In this document: positions 20,012-31,026 of the stretch, one piece after another
Layout of the letters: each line of letters opens with the position of its first letter
How positions within the stretch are numbered: the first letter of the stretch is position 1
Origin: Vreelandella olivaria
Lineage (GTDB): Bacteria > Pseudomonadota > Gammaproteobacteria > Pseudomonadales > Halomonadaceae
Direction: 5' to 3'
NCBI GenBank assembly: GCA_004295565.1
Contig: AP019416.1
Span: 4,216,001-4,280,000 of the forward strand
Length of the DNA stretch: 64,000 nucleotides
Position numbers and translations under genes: made by a program
The notes under the pieces: generated by a model
The model's input: the letters and a program-made list of their open reading frames with translations, nothing else
Told to the model about the DNA's origin: nothing
The model's database searches: none

Positions 20012-21426
20012 ATGGATCGCGAAGAGGTGGTGCACCAACTTGTACAACTTTATGCACTCCAACCGGAGCGCTTGAGTAAGCAGGTGCGTATAGAGCAAGC
20101 ATTACGTCAGGCCATTAACCAGCAGTGGCCTTCCGGACTGCGGCTGCCCTCTCACCGCCAGTTGGCGGATGCGTTGGGCGTTGCCCGTCAAACCCTGGCA
20201 CTGGCAATTCATACGCTACTCAAAGAAGCACTGCTTAAAACCGCCCATGGCCAAGGCACCTGGACTTGCCGCCCCGTTACGCAAGACCCTCCCCTGCGTG
20301 GCAATGCGCAACTCTCTCAACGTGCCCAGCGGGTACTGGATGGCCCTGGCGCTAGCGCAATTCAAAGCGGTGCCTTCGTGCCCGGTATTCCCGATATCGC
20401 CCAGTTTCCAATGCGTAAATGGCGCCAGCTCTACGCCAGCGTGACGGTGCCGCAAAACGCCCTGCTGCTCTCCTACTCCACCGGTGGCTACGGCCCGTTG
20501 AAGCGCGCGATACGCGATTTTTGGCGCGCTGGCGCAATATTAGCTGCGACACGGAGCAGATCATCATCACCGACGGTACCCATAACGGCATCGAACTCTG
20601 CGCCGTGGCGCTGGCTGATGTTGGCGACACCGTGACCATGGAGTCGCCCTGCTACTGGGGGCGCGCAATGTCTTTACCGCCGCTGGTTTGGAAATCGAAC
20701 CGGTGGCGTGGGTACCGGTCAGGGCACCGCCTTCCACCTGTTTCTGCCCCGGTGCAATTGGCCTACCTGACCGGCTCGCACCACTACCCGCTCAGCGTGC
20801 CTACCCGCGCGGCGGATAAACAGCGCTTATGCGATGCCTTATCGCCCACCTATATTATCGAAGATGATTACGAGTTTAACCGCGACGACCATTCTAACCT
20901 GCTCTTCGACCCACACTCGGAGCGCCACTTGCTGGTGGGCTCTTTTTCCAAGATGATGTTTCCAGGCCTGCGCTTAGGCTACTTAGTCGTGCCGCACCAT
21001 TTAGCGGGGCCAATGAACCGCCTGCGCAGCGAGCTTTTCCGCGAAGGACGCATGCTGGATCAGGCGGTGCTGGCACAGTTTATTTTTGATGGCGACCTGG
21101 ACGCCTGGTGTCGACGCATTCAGCGCGACTACTTAGGGCGCCAACAGGTGCTGCATGATCAGCTTCGCTCATTACCGCTAGTGCGCAGCGTTTCGCCGCC
21201 GAGTAGCGCCATTAGCCTATGCGTCGAGTTTGAGCCACAGGTAAACGATGTGCAGATTGCTCAAACGCTATTAAAAGAGCACTTAATTGTGCGTCCGTTG
21301 AGTCCGGTATGCGCTAAGGGCGACTCCCGATCTGGTCTCGTAATGGGGGTGGGTATGCTCTCGGGTGAAACGCTAGTGCGCGAAGCACAACGGCTGCGCC
21401 GCTGCTTAGAGGCCCTGTTACGCTAG
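20012..21426 (+). CDS. MocR-family PLP-dependent regulator, GabR-like (frameshifts)
   Basis: GntR-type winged helix (residues about 10-75, GLRLPSHRQLADALGVARQT) fused to an aminotransferase fold, about 472 residues. The PLP lysine is in GSFSKMMFPGLRLGY, and TDGTHNGIELCAVAL, YLTGSHHYPLSV and IIEDDYEFNRD mark the cofactor domain. Frame breaks lie near 20520 and in 20655-20760; single bases added to T, G and C runs restore it. It is divergent from the permease-gabD-gabT operon, the usual arrangement for GabR, which activates gab genes with GABA and PLP. Direct-repeat operators in 19748-20011 were not identified with confidence. Confidence 0.88.
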
Positions 21427-21456
21427 GGCGATTGATCCAATAAAGTTACCCAACAC

Positions 21457-21529
21457 TTACCCACAGGCTTCCAAGGGTTTATCCACAAGTGTCTATTCAC
21501 AAGAGCTAATCCACAAAAGACAATTCACA
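21457..21529 (+). repeat. Array of five DnaA-box-like nonamers
   Basis: TTACCCACA (21457), TTATCCACA (21479, the perfect E. coli consensus), CTATTCACA (21493), TAATCCACA (21507) and CAATTCACA (21521) all lie in the same orientation, the last four exactly 14 bases apart. They occupy the gap between the gabR-like gene and the lipoprotein gene and end 11 bases before the latter's ATG. They may be a DnaA-binding cluster or a diverged 14-bp tandem repeat. Confidence 0.5.
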
Positions 21530-21539
21530 AGGACTTGCT

Positions 21540-22241
21540 ATGCGTCACCCGGTTGATGGTATCACTGAGCACTTTAGCGCTGATTTCTCGTCTTGCTTCC
21601 CAGCGGCTTTCACTAAGCTGCGCCTATGGGTAACGCTGGGCCTTTTAACGCTGCTTTCCGGCTGCGCCACTTTGCGCCGAACCCGCCTCAGGATCAAAGC
21701 AATATCTGCGAGATATTCCGCGAGCAGCCCAGCTGGTACGACTACGCCCGGGAGTCGCAGGAAAAGTGGGGCACACCCATCGCCACCCAGATGGCGTTTA
21801 TTCAACAGGAGTCTTCGTTTCGTAGCCATATCCGCCCGGACCGTAAGTACTATCTAGGCTTTATCCCCGGCCCCGCCCTCTTCTGCTAAAGGCTACGCTC
21901 AGGCCCAAGACCCGGTTTGGGAAGAGTATGAGGATCAAGCGGGCAGTCTGTTTGCCCGGCGTACCCATATGAAGCACGCCACCGATTTTATTGGCTGGTA
22001 CAACCGCCGCTCCCAACAGCAGGCGGGTATACCGCTAACCAATCCTGAACACCTCTACTACGCCTATCACGAAGGCGCAGGCGGCTACCAACGTGGCACT
22101 TATCGCGGAAAGCCCCAGGTATTAAGTGCAGGAAGACAAGTAGCCGCTCGCGCTAATCGTTACCAGGCCCAGCTCAATAGCTGTGAAGCGGAGTTTCAAT
22201 GCCGCAAGTTTTATCAGGTCTGGCCGTTTTGCCGCAGTTAA
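21540..22241 (+). CDS. SLT-type lytic transglycosylase lipoprotein (frameshifted)
   Basis: Outer-membrane-type lipoprotein of about 234 residues that would cleave peptidoglycan glycan strands. LRLWVTLGLLTLLSGCA is a lipobox signal sequence with the lipidated Cys near residue 41. The SLT-like region has PIATQMAFIQQESSFRSHI, with the catalytic Glu in QQESSF, then AKGYAQAQDPVW and LYYAYHEGAGGYQRGTY. Frames change near 21690 and near 21875; single-base corrections give one protein ending CRKFYQVWPFCRS. The gene stands alone on its strand, 31 bases before the TauE gene, and the two could be cotranscribed. Confidence 0.82.
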
Positions 22242-22272
22242 GAAAGCGTAGAAAAGAGCAAGGAAGAGCGTT

Positions 22273-23012
22273 ATGAGCTTATGGATAGGCATTGCTTTTG
22301 TGAGCGTGGTGTTTTTCACCTCGATGCTGTCGGGTGTGTTTGGCATGGCGGGCGGTTTGGTACTGCTGTGGTTTCTGCTGCTGATCTTTCCCGCAGGCAC
22401 GGCCATGGCGGTGCACGGGGTGATCCAACTCACCGCGAATGGATCACGAGCATGGCTATCGCGGCGCTTTATTGTCTGGCGTATTGTCGCTTTTATGACG
22501 TTGGGTGTGCTGAGTGCCGCGGGCTTACTGCTGCTGTTTAACTACAGCCCCAATACCGCCAGCGTATCGATTTTGATTGGCCTAATGCCGATTCTGGTAT
22601 GGATACCCAAACGCTGGTTTCACCTGGATGCCAACCGCGCCAGCCACGCGCTGTGCTGTGGTATCGCTTCCGGCGGTTTGACAATAGCGGCGGGGGTTTC
22701 TGGGCCATTGATCGATATTTTCTTTGTGCGCTCTCGCATGGATCGACGTCAGGTAGTCGCCACCAAGGCGATGATTCAGGTGGTGGCGCACAGCATTAAA
22801 ATCATTTTCTACCTGGGTGCCGCCATGGCGCTTAGTGCCGAAGAGTGGGGCATTGTGCTGCTAGCGGCGCCGTTTGCGATCTTTGGTACCCACACCGGCA
22901 ACCGCATTTTACACCGTCTCACCGATGCCAACTTCCGCACCTGGACACGCTGGATCGTCACCGGCATTGGGGTCTTCTACTTTTGCAAGGGGTCTTTCTA
23001 CTCACCCGCTAG
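22273..23012 (+). CDS. TauE/SafE-family sulfite/organic-anion exporter (C-terminal frameshift)
   Basis: Inner-membrane permease of about 246 residues with seven or eight hydrophobic helices. The half-repeats MLSGVFGMAGGLVLLW and IASGGLTIAAGVSGPLIDIFF are the signature of TauE/SafE (DUF81). The raw frame runs on to 23109, but one extra G in GGGG near 22990 gives KGVFLLTR and a stop at 23012, a more natural end for the family. AGGAAG precedes the ATG. The substrate is unknown; members handle sulfite, sulfoacetate or other anions. Confidence 0.82.
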
Positions 23013-23086
23013 TGTTGCAGCGGAGTTCAGGCGATTTGCGCGCCATCATTGCAGCAACAGTTGCCGCACCATACAAGCCAGCAATG

Positions 23087-23637
23087 TCAGAACGCCTTAC
23101 CTGGCGTAGCGCAGCTGATTATCTTGCAGGGAACATCACCAATATTTCTGAAACGGTGCGGAGTGCTGGTCTTGAAATAGTAGGACTCCCCTGGCCCTAA
23201 GCGCCTCGTATTGCTTCCAACGATAATTTCAATCTCCCCTTCTACGACAAAGCCAGCCTCTTCACCATAGTGAGTAATCATGGCTTGCCCAGTATCAGCA
23301 CCCGGCAAATACCGCTCAATCATAAACGCCAAGGCACGATTAGGACGATTTGCCCCGACAAGCTTGAAGGAAATATCACCAGAGGCAATATCAACCAAGT
23401 CATCCGCTGAATAGAACACCTGCTCCTGACTATCCAGATCCATGGTAAAAAAATCACCGACGCTCATAGAGAAGGCGTTTAGGATTTTCTTTAGGGAACT
23501 GACGGATGGGCTAACTTTTCCTTGCTCTATTAGCGAAAGACTTGAGTGGGTAACCCACACAACTTGGCTAGTTCACGCTGCGAAATCCCTCGCTGCTTGC
23601 GCAGAGAGCGCAAGCTCGCACCCACGTCATCCGACAT
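23087..23637 (-). CDS. XRE-cupin transcriptional regulator, PuuR-like (frameshifted)
   Basis: About 183 residues. An N-terminal XRE helix-turn-helix (MSDDVGASLRSLRKQRGISQ, then THSSLSLIEQGKVSPSVSSL) is followed by a cupin sensor domain (HYGEEAGFVVEGEIEIIVGS, YYFKTSTPHRFRN). This is the PuuR architecture, which represses putrescine genes until putrescine is present. One base correction near 23560 joins the HTH to the rest. It lies at the downstream end of the putrescine gene block on the same strand, separated from nhaC by a terminator, and so probably has its own promoter. Confidence 0.85.
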
Positions 23638-23702
23638 GCTTTTTCACTCCCTATCAATAAGTAAATTACGTTATTGGTCTATTGACGGGCACATAATAGC
23701 GC

Positions 23703-23730
23703 AAAAAAACCCCCACGGCTGTGGGGCAAA
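23703..23730 (-). terminator. Rho-independent terminator after the putrescine-block nhaC
   Basis: On the minus strand, CCCCAC-AGCC-GTGGGG is followed directly by a run of seven T (with one further G on the 3' arm), a classic intrinsic terminator. It lies about 70 bases after the nhaC stop and before the PuuR-like gene. Confidence 0.85.
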
Positions 23731-23797
23731 AACTTAATTAAAGGGCGCTTTCTACTAAAGATAATTCGCTTAGTCATTGCACATCGTCACGGTTAGC

Positions 23798-25250
23798 TCA
23801 AGTACTTCGAGCATCAGCCAACCCAGAGACCACGTGAGCCTCTAGAGACTCGTCTTCATAAGCAATTCGGAAGCCGGTAAAGCCGTAAAGAATGGCAAAT
23901 AGCGGACTAAGCAGCGCTAAAAAGGCATAGGGGCGTAACTGAAAGCACTGACGCCTAGCGTGGCAAACATAAAGGCACCACAGGTATTCCAAGGCACTAG
24001 AGGCGACGTCATGGTGCCAGCATCTTCTACCGTGCGAGACAGGTTTTTCAGCTTAAGCGAGCGACGCTGGTACTCTTTGGCATACATGCGGGCGGGCAAA
24101 ATAATGCTGAGATACTGATCGCACCCCACGACATTAGCAGCCATCGCTGTCGCAACCGTAGTAGCAATCAGGCTACCCGTGGTCTTGGCCAGTTTGAGCA
24201 GGCTTTCCACGATGGTGCGGAAAAAGCCTGCCGACTCAAGAATCCCGCCAAAGCTCATTGCAATGATGATCAGTGAAACCGTCCACATCATGGCGTCAGT
24301 ACCGCCGTTGGTCAGCAGGTCGTCCACCGTGACATTGCCAGTGTCCACCGCATAGCCTTCCACAAAAATAGTGAAGCTATCACCTAGAGGTACGCCCTGA
24401 ACCACAATCGCGCAGATGATTCCCATTAGCGAGCCAACCGCAAGCGCAGGAATGGCTGGCACCTTCTTGATCATCATCACGATTACTGCCGCAGGCACCA
24501 GCAGCAGCCAGGGGCTAATGATAAATAGTTCATTTAAGCTCTGCTGCAACTCCGCAACTTGTGTCGCGCCATCGCCGGAAGGCGTCATGTTCAGGCCTAT
24601 AATGGTGTAAAGCACCAGTGCCACCGCCAGCGCAGGAACCGTGGTGTAGAGCATATAGCGAATGTGTTCAAACAGATCGACACCGACGACACCTGGCGCC
24701 ATGTTGGTAGTTTCGGAAAGTGGAGAAATCTTGTCGCCAAAATAAACCCCAGAGATCACGGCGCCTGCTACCATCGCCGGATTAAGGCCTAGCCCTTCAC
24801 CAACGCCCATCAGGGCGATGCCAATAGTGCCAGCCGCCGTCCAGGCGTTACCGCCTGCCAACGATACCAAGCAGCAGATCAGGCACGCCGCGACCAAAAA
24901 GTAGTCTGGTGCCAAAATGCTCAGGCCGTAATAGATCATCGTGGGCACAATCCCACCGGCAATCCAGTAGCCAATAATGGTGCCGATAATGATGAGAATC
25001 ACAATCGCCTGGGTGGTCAGGCCAATAGAGCGCATGATTCCCGCTTCGAGATGCTTCCAGCGACTACCCGTCGCCACGGCCACGCAGGTCGCCACAATGG
25101 CGCTCAAAAGAGTGGTAAATGCGGGTCAGTTTCGAAATAGCCGATAAAAACGCCCAATGACGCCGCCATAAACACAATCGGTATCATGGTCGCTTTTAAG
25201 CTTGGGCGGGGAGTTTCCTGGTCTTCCTTAGCAGTGTGGTCAGTCGACAT
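23798..25250 (-). CDS. NhaC-family Na+/H+ antiporter (two frameshifts)
   Basis: Twelve-helix antiporter of about 485 residues. The middle holds SLAGGNAWTAAGTIGIALMG, ISGVYFGDKISPLSETTNMA and NVVGCDQYLSIILP, the conserved NhaC-family blocks. The N-terminus (MSTDHTAKEDQETPRPSLKA) joins near 25108 and the C-terminus (AFLALLSPLFAILYGFTGF) near 23925, each by a single-base correction. It is the third gene after spuC and puuC. In halophiles, NhaC-type genes often accompany amine catabolism; here it could be a Na+- or H+-coupled amine/amino acid exchanger instead. No substrate can be read from sequence. Confidence 0.85.
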
Positions 25251-25470
25251 AATGTTCTCACTTAATGTTTGATTATTGGTCGTCGTATTTCCGTTAGGAA
25301 ATCATTGCAGTGATGGCGACTCCGATCATGGTTATGCTTGTTTTTGTTGGTTTTTCAGGCACAAGACCCCTCGGCGAGGGCCACGGCATTTGCCGTGACA
25401 CCTAGCGCTGTTGAATCGAATCAATAAAGGGAGAAGTGCCTAGGCGAAGCTTGTTACGAACGTCGACGGT

Positions 25471-26969
25471 TCAAACGCTCAGCGACATCCACACCGTCTT
25501 CACTTCGCAGTATTTCTCCTGCGCATGAAGCGATTTATCGCGCCCATTGCCCGACTGCTTCACGCCGCCGAAAGGCACTGTCTGATCGATACCCGCCCAG
25601 TTATTCACATATACCTGGCCGGATTGCAGGCGCCGCGAGACCCGCATAATACGGTCAATGTCCTGGCTCCAAACGCCGGCAGCGAGACCAAAGTCACTAT
25701 CATTGGCCAGTGCAATCGCTTGCTCTTCGCTGTCGAAACCGAACACGCTCAGCACGGGGCCAAAGATTTCTTCGCGGCCAATGCGCATATCGGGAGTCAC
25801 ATCATCGAAAATCGTCGGCGCGAGGAAATATCCCTTGGAATCGCTGGCTTCGCCCCCAACTTCAAAATGGCACCTTCGTTTTCGCCCTGGCGAATATACT
25901 CAAGTACCCGTTGGTACTGCGCTTCATCGACCATGGCGCCCATGAAGCTATTCGGGTCGAGTGGGTCTCCTGGCTGCATGTGCTCAGCAGCTTTCACCAC
26001 GCGGGCCACAAAATCCTGGCGAATACTGTTTTCCACCAACAGGCGCGAACCGGCAATACAGACTTCACCTTGGTTGTGGAAAATAGCTTCTGCAGTGCTT
26101 TGGGCGACGGCATCTAGATGCTGACAGTCAGCAAAAACGATGTTTGGGCTTTTGCCACCGCACTCTAGAAACACGCGTTTCAGGTTGGATTGTCCAGCGT
26201 ACTGCATGAGCTGTTTACCCACCGCCGTGGAGCCGGTAAACGCCAAGCAATCTACCTCCATGGAGAGCGCCAGGGCTTTGCCCACCGTATGGCCGTAACC
26301 GGGTAAAACCTGAAATACGCCGTCAGGAATACCGGCTTCCTGGGCTAGGTGAGCCAAGCGCAGCGCCGACAACGGCGATTTTTCCGATGGCTTGAGAATG
26401 ACGCTATTGCCCGCGGCCAGTGCCGGGGCAATCTTCCAGGATGTCATCATCAGTGGAAAATTCCATGGCACGATCGCCGCAACAACGCCCATGGGTTCAC
26501 GCAGCACCAACCCGAGCGCACGATCTCCCGTGGGGGCCACTTCGCCATAAAGCTTATCGATACACTCCGCCTGATAGCGCAAGCAGGCAACGGTGCCTGC
26601 CAAATCCCCGAGTGAGCTGGAAATCGGCTTACCCATATCGAGCGTATCGAGTAACGCCAACTCATCGCGGTGCGTCTCTACCAAATCCGCGAGGCGAAGC
26701 AACACGCGCTTGCGTTGACTCGGATGGCAACGTGACCAGACACCGCTATCAAAGGTTGCACGGGCCGCTTGCGTTGCACGCTCAGCATCGGGCGCATCGC
26801 AGCTGGCCACCTCCGCAAGCACGCTTCCGTTAGCAGGATTGATACTGGTCAGCGTGTTGCCATCGGTGGCGGCCACAAACTCGCCATTGATAAAAGCGCG
26901 TGTTTCAAAGCTCAGTGACGCTGCTTTTGCTTGCCAGTCGGCTAGGGTTTTCGTGTTATCTGCCACCAT
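25471..26969 (-). CDS. puuC: Gamma-glutamyl-gamma-aminobutyraldehyde dehydrogenase PuuC (frameshifted)
   Basis: NAD(P)-dependent aldehyde dehydrogenase of about 499 residues, aligning with E. coli PuuC throughout. AAIVPWNFPLMMTSWKIAPA, KPSEKSPLSALRLA, FTGSTAVGKQLM, the Glu in LECGGKSPNIVF and the catalytic Cys in NQGEVCIAGSR (about residue 302) are all present. One base correction near 25800 gives PRDYFLAPTIFDDVTPD and joins the ends. Its start overlaps the spuC stop (TAATG), so they are translationally coupled. It could oxidise both glutamylated and free aminobutyraldehyde. A close paralogue lies at 46122. Confidence 0.9.
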
Positions 26970-28344
26970 TATGCACTCTCCATGGGGTGTGTTATCGCCA
27001 GCTTTTCGGCTGTTTTGTCCAGTGCCAAACGCGCTTTGCTCACCAGTTCATCAATTTCACTGTGCGTGATGATGAGCGGCGGGGATATCACCATGGTGTC
27101 GCCCACTGAGCGCATCACTAGCCCGCTTTCGAAACACAAATCACGGCACAGATTGCCTACGGAAAGGGATTTATCGAAGCGCTCGCCGGTCACCTTGTCA
27201 GCAACCAGTTCAAGTGCCCCGATCAATCCTAGCGAGCGAGCTTCACCAACTAACGGGTGTTCCGCCAACGACTGCCAACGTTTCGCCAGATAAGGGCCCA
27301 GATCATTGCGAACGTTGTCGATCACCTGCTCACTTTCCATCAGTTCGAGGTTTTTAAGCGCCACAGCCGCACAGACCGGGTGGCCGGAGTAAGTAAAACC
27401 GTGGAAGAACTCACCGCCCTCTTCTATCAATGTATCGGCCACGCGATCTCCCACCAGCACCGCGCCAATGGGCAGATAGCCCGACGATAACCCCTTGGCA
27501 ATCGGCATCAAGTCTGGCGTTAACCCATAGTGAGTACTGCCAAACCACTCGCCTAAACGCCCGAAGCCGCAAATGACTTCGTCGGCAATCAGCAAAATAT
27601 CGTACTTAGCCAGCACCTCTTTCACCGCAGGCCAATAGCTGTCCGGCGGAATGATCGCACCGCCTGCACCTTGCACCGGCTCGGCAATAAAGGCGGCTAC
27701 CTTGTCTTCACCCAACGCTTGGATTTGCGCTTCCAGCGCTTGCGCGCACTGCTTGCCAAACGCCTCCTGACTCATGTCGCGCCCCTCGCCAAACCAGTAA
27801 GGCTGGCCAATATGGGTAATGCCCGGCACACAAGGGCCGCCTTGATCGTGCATCGGCGCCATGCCGCCAAGGCTCATGCCTGCAACGGTAGAGCCGTGAT
27901 AACCATTGTCACGCGAGATGATCCACTGCTTTTCCGGCTTGCCTTTGATCGCCCAATAGCGGCGCACCATGCGCAGCACGGTATCGTTGGCTTCGGAGCC
28001 GGATCCTGTGAAGAACACACGGTTAATATGCTCGGGTGCCAGCTCACTTAGCTTGGCGGCCAGCTTCACTGCCGGTGGGTGGGAGGTTTTGAAGAAGTTG
28101 TTGTAGTACGGCAATTGCTGCATCTGATCGGAGGCGGCATCAACCAGTTCCTGACGACCATAACCGAGATTGACGCACCAAAGGCCCGCCATACCATCAA
28201 GAATACGATTGCCCTGGCTATCGTAAATGTATACCCTTCGGCATGAGTGATAATGCGGCTCCCCTCTTCGCCGAGGGATTTAAAGTCGGTGAAGGGATGA
28301 AGGTGGTGCTGGCGATCCAACGCCTGGTAATCCTGAGTCTGCAT
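26969..28344 (-). CDS. spuC: Putrescine (polyamine):pyruvate aminotransferase SpuC (frameshifted)
   Basis: Class III PLP aminotransferase of about 459 residues, very close to Pseudomonas SpuC. HHLHPFTDFKSLGEEGSRII opens it; MAGLWCVNLGYGRQEL, FFTGSGSEANDTVLRMVRRY, LLIADEVICGFGRLGEWFG and the PLP lysine in MPIAKGLSSGYLPIG (about residue 283) follow. The frame breaks near 28215 and is restored by one base (HAEGVYIYDSQGNRILDGMAG). It transfers an amino group from putrescine or a diamine to pyruvate, giving 4-aminobutanal. It provides a direct route beside the glutamylated route of puuA and puuB. Confidence 0.9.
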
Positions 28345-29190
28345 AAATCAGTTCCTGCTCAAATCGTTGCAACACGCGTTCAGCCGACAGCAAGCTGGGC
28401 GGCACGTTGGTACGATGCTGACGGCAGGCCGTCGCAAACCCTTGGAACAGGGCGTCATAGAAAGGATGCTCTTTAGGGCGCCACTCCGGATGCCACTGAA
28501 CAGCCAGTGCAAACGCGGCGGCGCTGCGCACGGAGACCGCTTCGACTAACCCATCCGGTGCCCAGGCTTCTGCCTCCAGGCCCGGCGCCAGCCGATCAAT
28601 TCCCTGCTGGTGTAGTGAATTCACTTCAGCATGTTCGCCGCTATAGAGCGCAGCCAGGGCTCCACCAGCGCGAATTTTTACCGTATGGGAGGGTGCATAA
28701 TGGCCGGCCATGTCATTGGCGGGCGGCTCACGATGATCCAGCATGCCTGGTAGCGTTTGTACGGCCTGGTGAAGCGTGCCCCCAGGGCGACGTTCATTTC
28801 CTGAAAGCCACGACAAATGCCAAATAAGGGTAACGCCTGGCGTAACGCCTCATGCACCCAGCAAAGCGCCGCTTCATCGCGCCGTGCGTCATCACGGGTA
28901 TTCTCCGGGGCGCGTTCGGCACCATAGCGATTAGGAGCGACGTTGGAGTAACTGCCGGTTAGCATCAAGCCATCCAGGCTGCCCAACAGATCGACAGCCT
29001 GCTCTGCGCGCTGCTCGGGCGACGCTATATCAGCCACCAGCACCGGAAGAATCACCGGCGTAACGCCGTAGTGGTAGAGCGCCTGAAGAAACTTATCGGT
29101 CACCATTTGGGCAGGATGACCTTCCACCTCTCGGCAGCAGGCGATAACCCCCACTAGGGGGCGCGGAGAATGCGTTGCTTGCATAGTCAA
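28280..29190 (-). CDS. puuD: Gamma-glutamyl-GABA hydrolase PuuD (frameshifted)
   Basis: Class I glutamine-amidotransferase-fold hydrolase releasing GABA and glutamate from gamma-glutamyl-GABA. GSLDGLMLTGSYSNVAPNRY leads to the nucleophile in LFGICRGFQEMNVALG (Cys about 125), and the catalytic His is in LAVQWHPEWRP. About 300 residues. One correction near 28760 joins VALGARFTRP to TLHQAVQTLPGML. The raw 3' end overlaps the spuC start by 65 bases, more than usual, so the real stop may be slightly earlier. It is the first gene of the minus-strand operon puuD-spuC-puuC-nhaC and divergent from puuA. Confidence 0.9.
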
Positions 29191-29448
29191 ACCACTTGGT
29201 CGGTTGTTATGTTTTATTCAACACTCAATTCAACATAGCGTGACTCGTTTTATTTTCCAAGTGCAAAATGCCTTTTTGCCAAAAAACACACCAAGCATTT
29301 GAAAAATAATAGATTAAAAAATAAAACCATCATGAAGAATAAATTTTTATACGCTTTTGTTATTAAATAATTGACAGAAACGATCGACGCCGCAAGGATA
29401 CTGTTAGCAGAAACACAACTAACACGGCATAAAAATAAGGGTCAACGT

Positions 29449-30837
29449 ATGTCCTCTGCCAATGACACAGACGCTCAAAACGTAGCCTCGGACTTTCTCG
29501 ACCAGCACCCAGACATCACCACCATTGACCTGCTGATCAGTGACCTTAACGGTGTCATCCGAGGAAAGCGCATTCCTTGTGACAACCTCGCCAAAGTGTT
29601 TGAAAAAGGCATTTATCTGCCGGCTTCGGTCTTTGCGTTGGACATCAATGGCAACACCGTGGAAGAGACCGGCCTTGGGCTTTCCAGCGGTGACGGTGAT
29701 CGCGTATGTCGCGCCATTCCCGGTACACTCAACCCGGTCACCTGGATGGATAACAACCAGCATGGCCAGCTGTTAATGACCATGGAGGAAATGGATGGCT
29801 CGCCGTTTTTGCCGACCCTCGCCAAATACTGCGGCGCATTCTTGAGCAGTTCTCCGACCGTGGCTTAACCCCCGTCGTCGCCCTTGAGCTGGAGTTTTAT
29901 CTGGTCGACCGCGTACGTGACGAAGAAAACTTAATTCAGCCACCTCAGTCCCCCCTCCAGCGGCGAGCGGGCCACTCAAAGCCAGCTATATTCGGTGCTG
30001 GAATTAGATGAGTACGCTGAATTTATCAATGACTTGCAGTGTGCCGCCCAGGCGCAAGGTTTGCCGCTGGATACGGTATTGAAAGAGTGCGCACCAGGCC
30101 AATTTGAAGCCAACCTGATTCATACAGATGATGCGTTAAGCGCCTGCGACCACTCGGTACTGCTCAAGCGCCTCATCAAGGGCGTTGCATTAAAGCATGG
30201 CTTTGAAGCGACCTTTATGGCCAAGCCATACGGTTCAGAAGCCGGTAGCGGCACCCATGTTCACGTCAGCCTGATAGATAGCAACGGACATAACATCTTT
30301 GCCGAAAACGGCGACGACCCGTTGCAGAGCGCAGCACTACAACAAGCTGTAGGAGGGCTGCTGGAACTGATGCCAGACTCCATGGCACTGCTGGCCCCTA
30401 ACCTCAATTCGTTTCGCCGTTTTCAGGAAGGGCTCTATGTACCCATGGCACCTACCTGGGGATACGACAACCGCTCCGTGGCAATACGCGTACCCGCTGG
30501 CCCGAAAGAAGCACGACGAATAGAGCATCGCGTAGCGGGTGCCGACGTAAATCCCTACCTTTTACTGGCCACCGTGCTGGCATCCATCCACCATGGCCTA
30601 ACCCAGCAGATTGCACCTGCCGAGCCCATCATCGGCAACGCCTATGAACAAATTGCACCTCAGTTGACTAACAGCTGGGCACACGCGCTGCATTTGCTGG
30701 GTAACAACCACGTACTCGGCGAGCAGCTAGGCGAAGACTTTATTGAAGTGTTCATTGCCAACCGCCAAGCAGAGCGCGCCGACACCATGCGTGAAGTCAG
30801 CGCCATGGAGTACGATTGGTACCTGCGCCACGTATGA
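29449..30837 (+). CDS. puuA: Gamma-glutamylputrescine synthetase PuuA (two frameshifts)
   Basis: Glutamine-synthetase-fold ligase that joins glutamate to putrescine with ATP, entry step of the Puu pathway. About 462 residues. DLLISDLNGVIRGKRIP is the N-terminal block; LTPVVALELEFYLVD, AKPYGSEAGSGTHVHVSL and IEHRVAGADVNPYLLLATVL form the ATP and metal sites. Breaks lie near 29835 and near 29950. I chose the ATG at 29449, preceded by AAGGG, over an upstream TTG. The 29191-29448 gap to puuD is AT-rich and should hold both promoters; I could not fix a single -35/-10 pair. Confidence 0.9.
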
Positions 30838-30856
30838 GTTGTTAGACCGCTGATAG

Positions 30857-30885
30857 AACAGAGAGGCGCTCGCAGCCTCTCTTGT
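30857..30885 (+). terminator. Hairpin after puuA
   Basis: GAGAGGC-GCTCGCA-GCCTCTC lies 20 bases after the puuA stop, with flanking AACA/TTGTT that extend the stem. The U-tract is weak (TTGTTACTTT), so termination may be partial. Confidence 0.5.
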
Positions 30886-30964
30886 TACTTTGCCAGCCTT
30901 ACCCTCCTATCCCGCCCTTCTATTAGCTTTTATTCGGTATTGCCCGTAAGCATCCGTGGCAAAT

Positions 30965-31003
30965 AAAAACGGGCTGACGAACGTATTCGCCAGCCCGCTT
31001 TTA
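30965..31003. terminator. Bidirectional terminator between puuA and puuB
   Basis: CGGGCTGACGAA and TTCGCCAGCCCG form a long stem with one mismatch around a short loop, flanked by AAAAA on the left and TTTT on the right. It therefore works as an intrinsic terminator for both convergent genes. Confidence 0.8.
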
Positions 31004-31026
31004 AGCCATCATCAAACTAATCAGCA

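Noticed and set aside
25363-25397. Pair of hairpins (CCCTCGGCGAGGG and CACGGCATTTGCCGTG) between nhaC and puuC as a terminator
   Set aside because: Neither is followed by a T-run on the minus strand and the genes are likely cotranscribed; kept only as a possible mRNA-processing structure.
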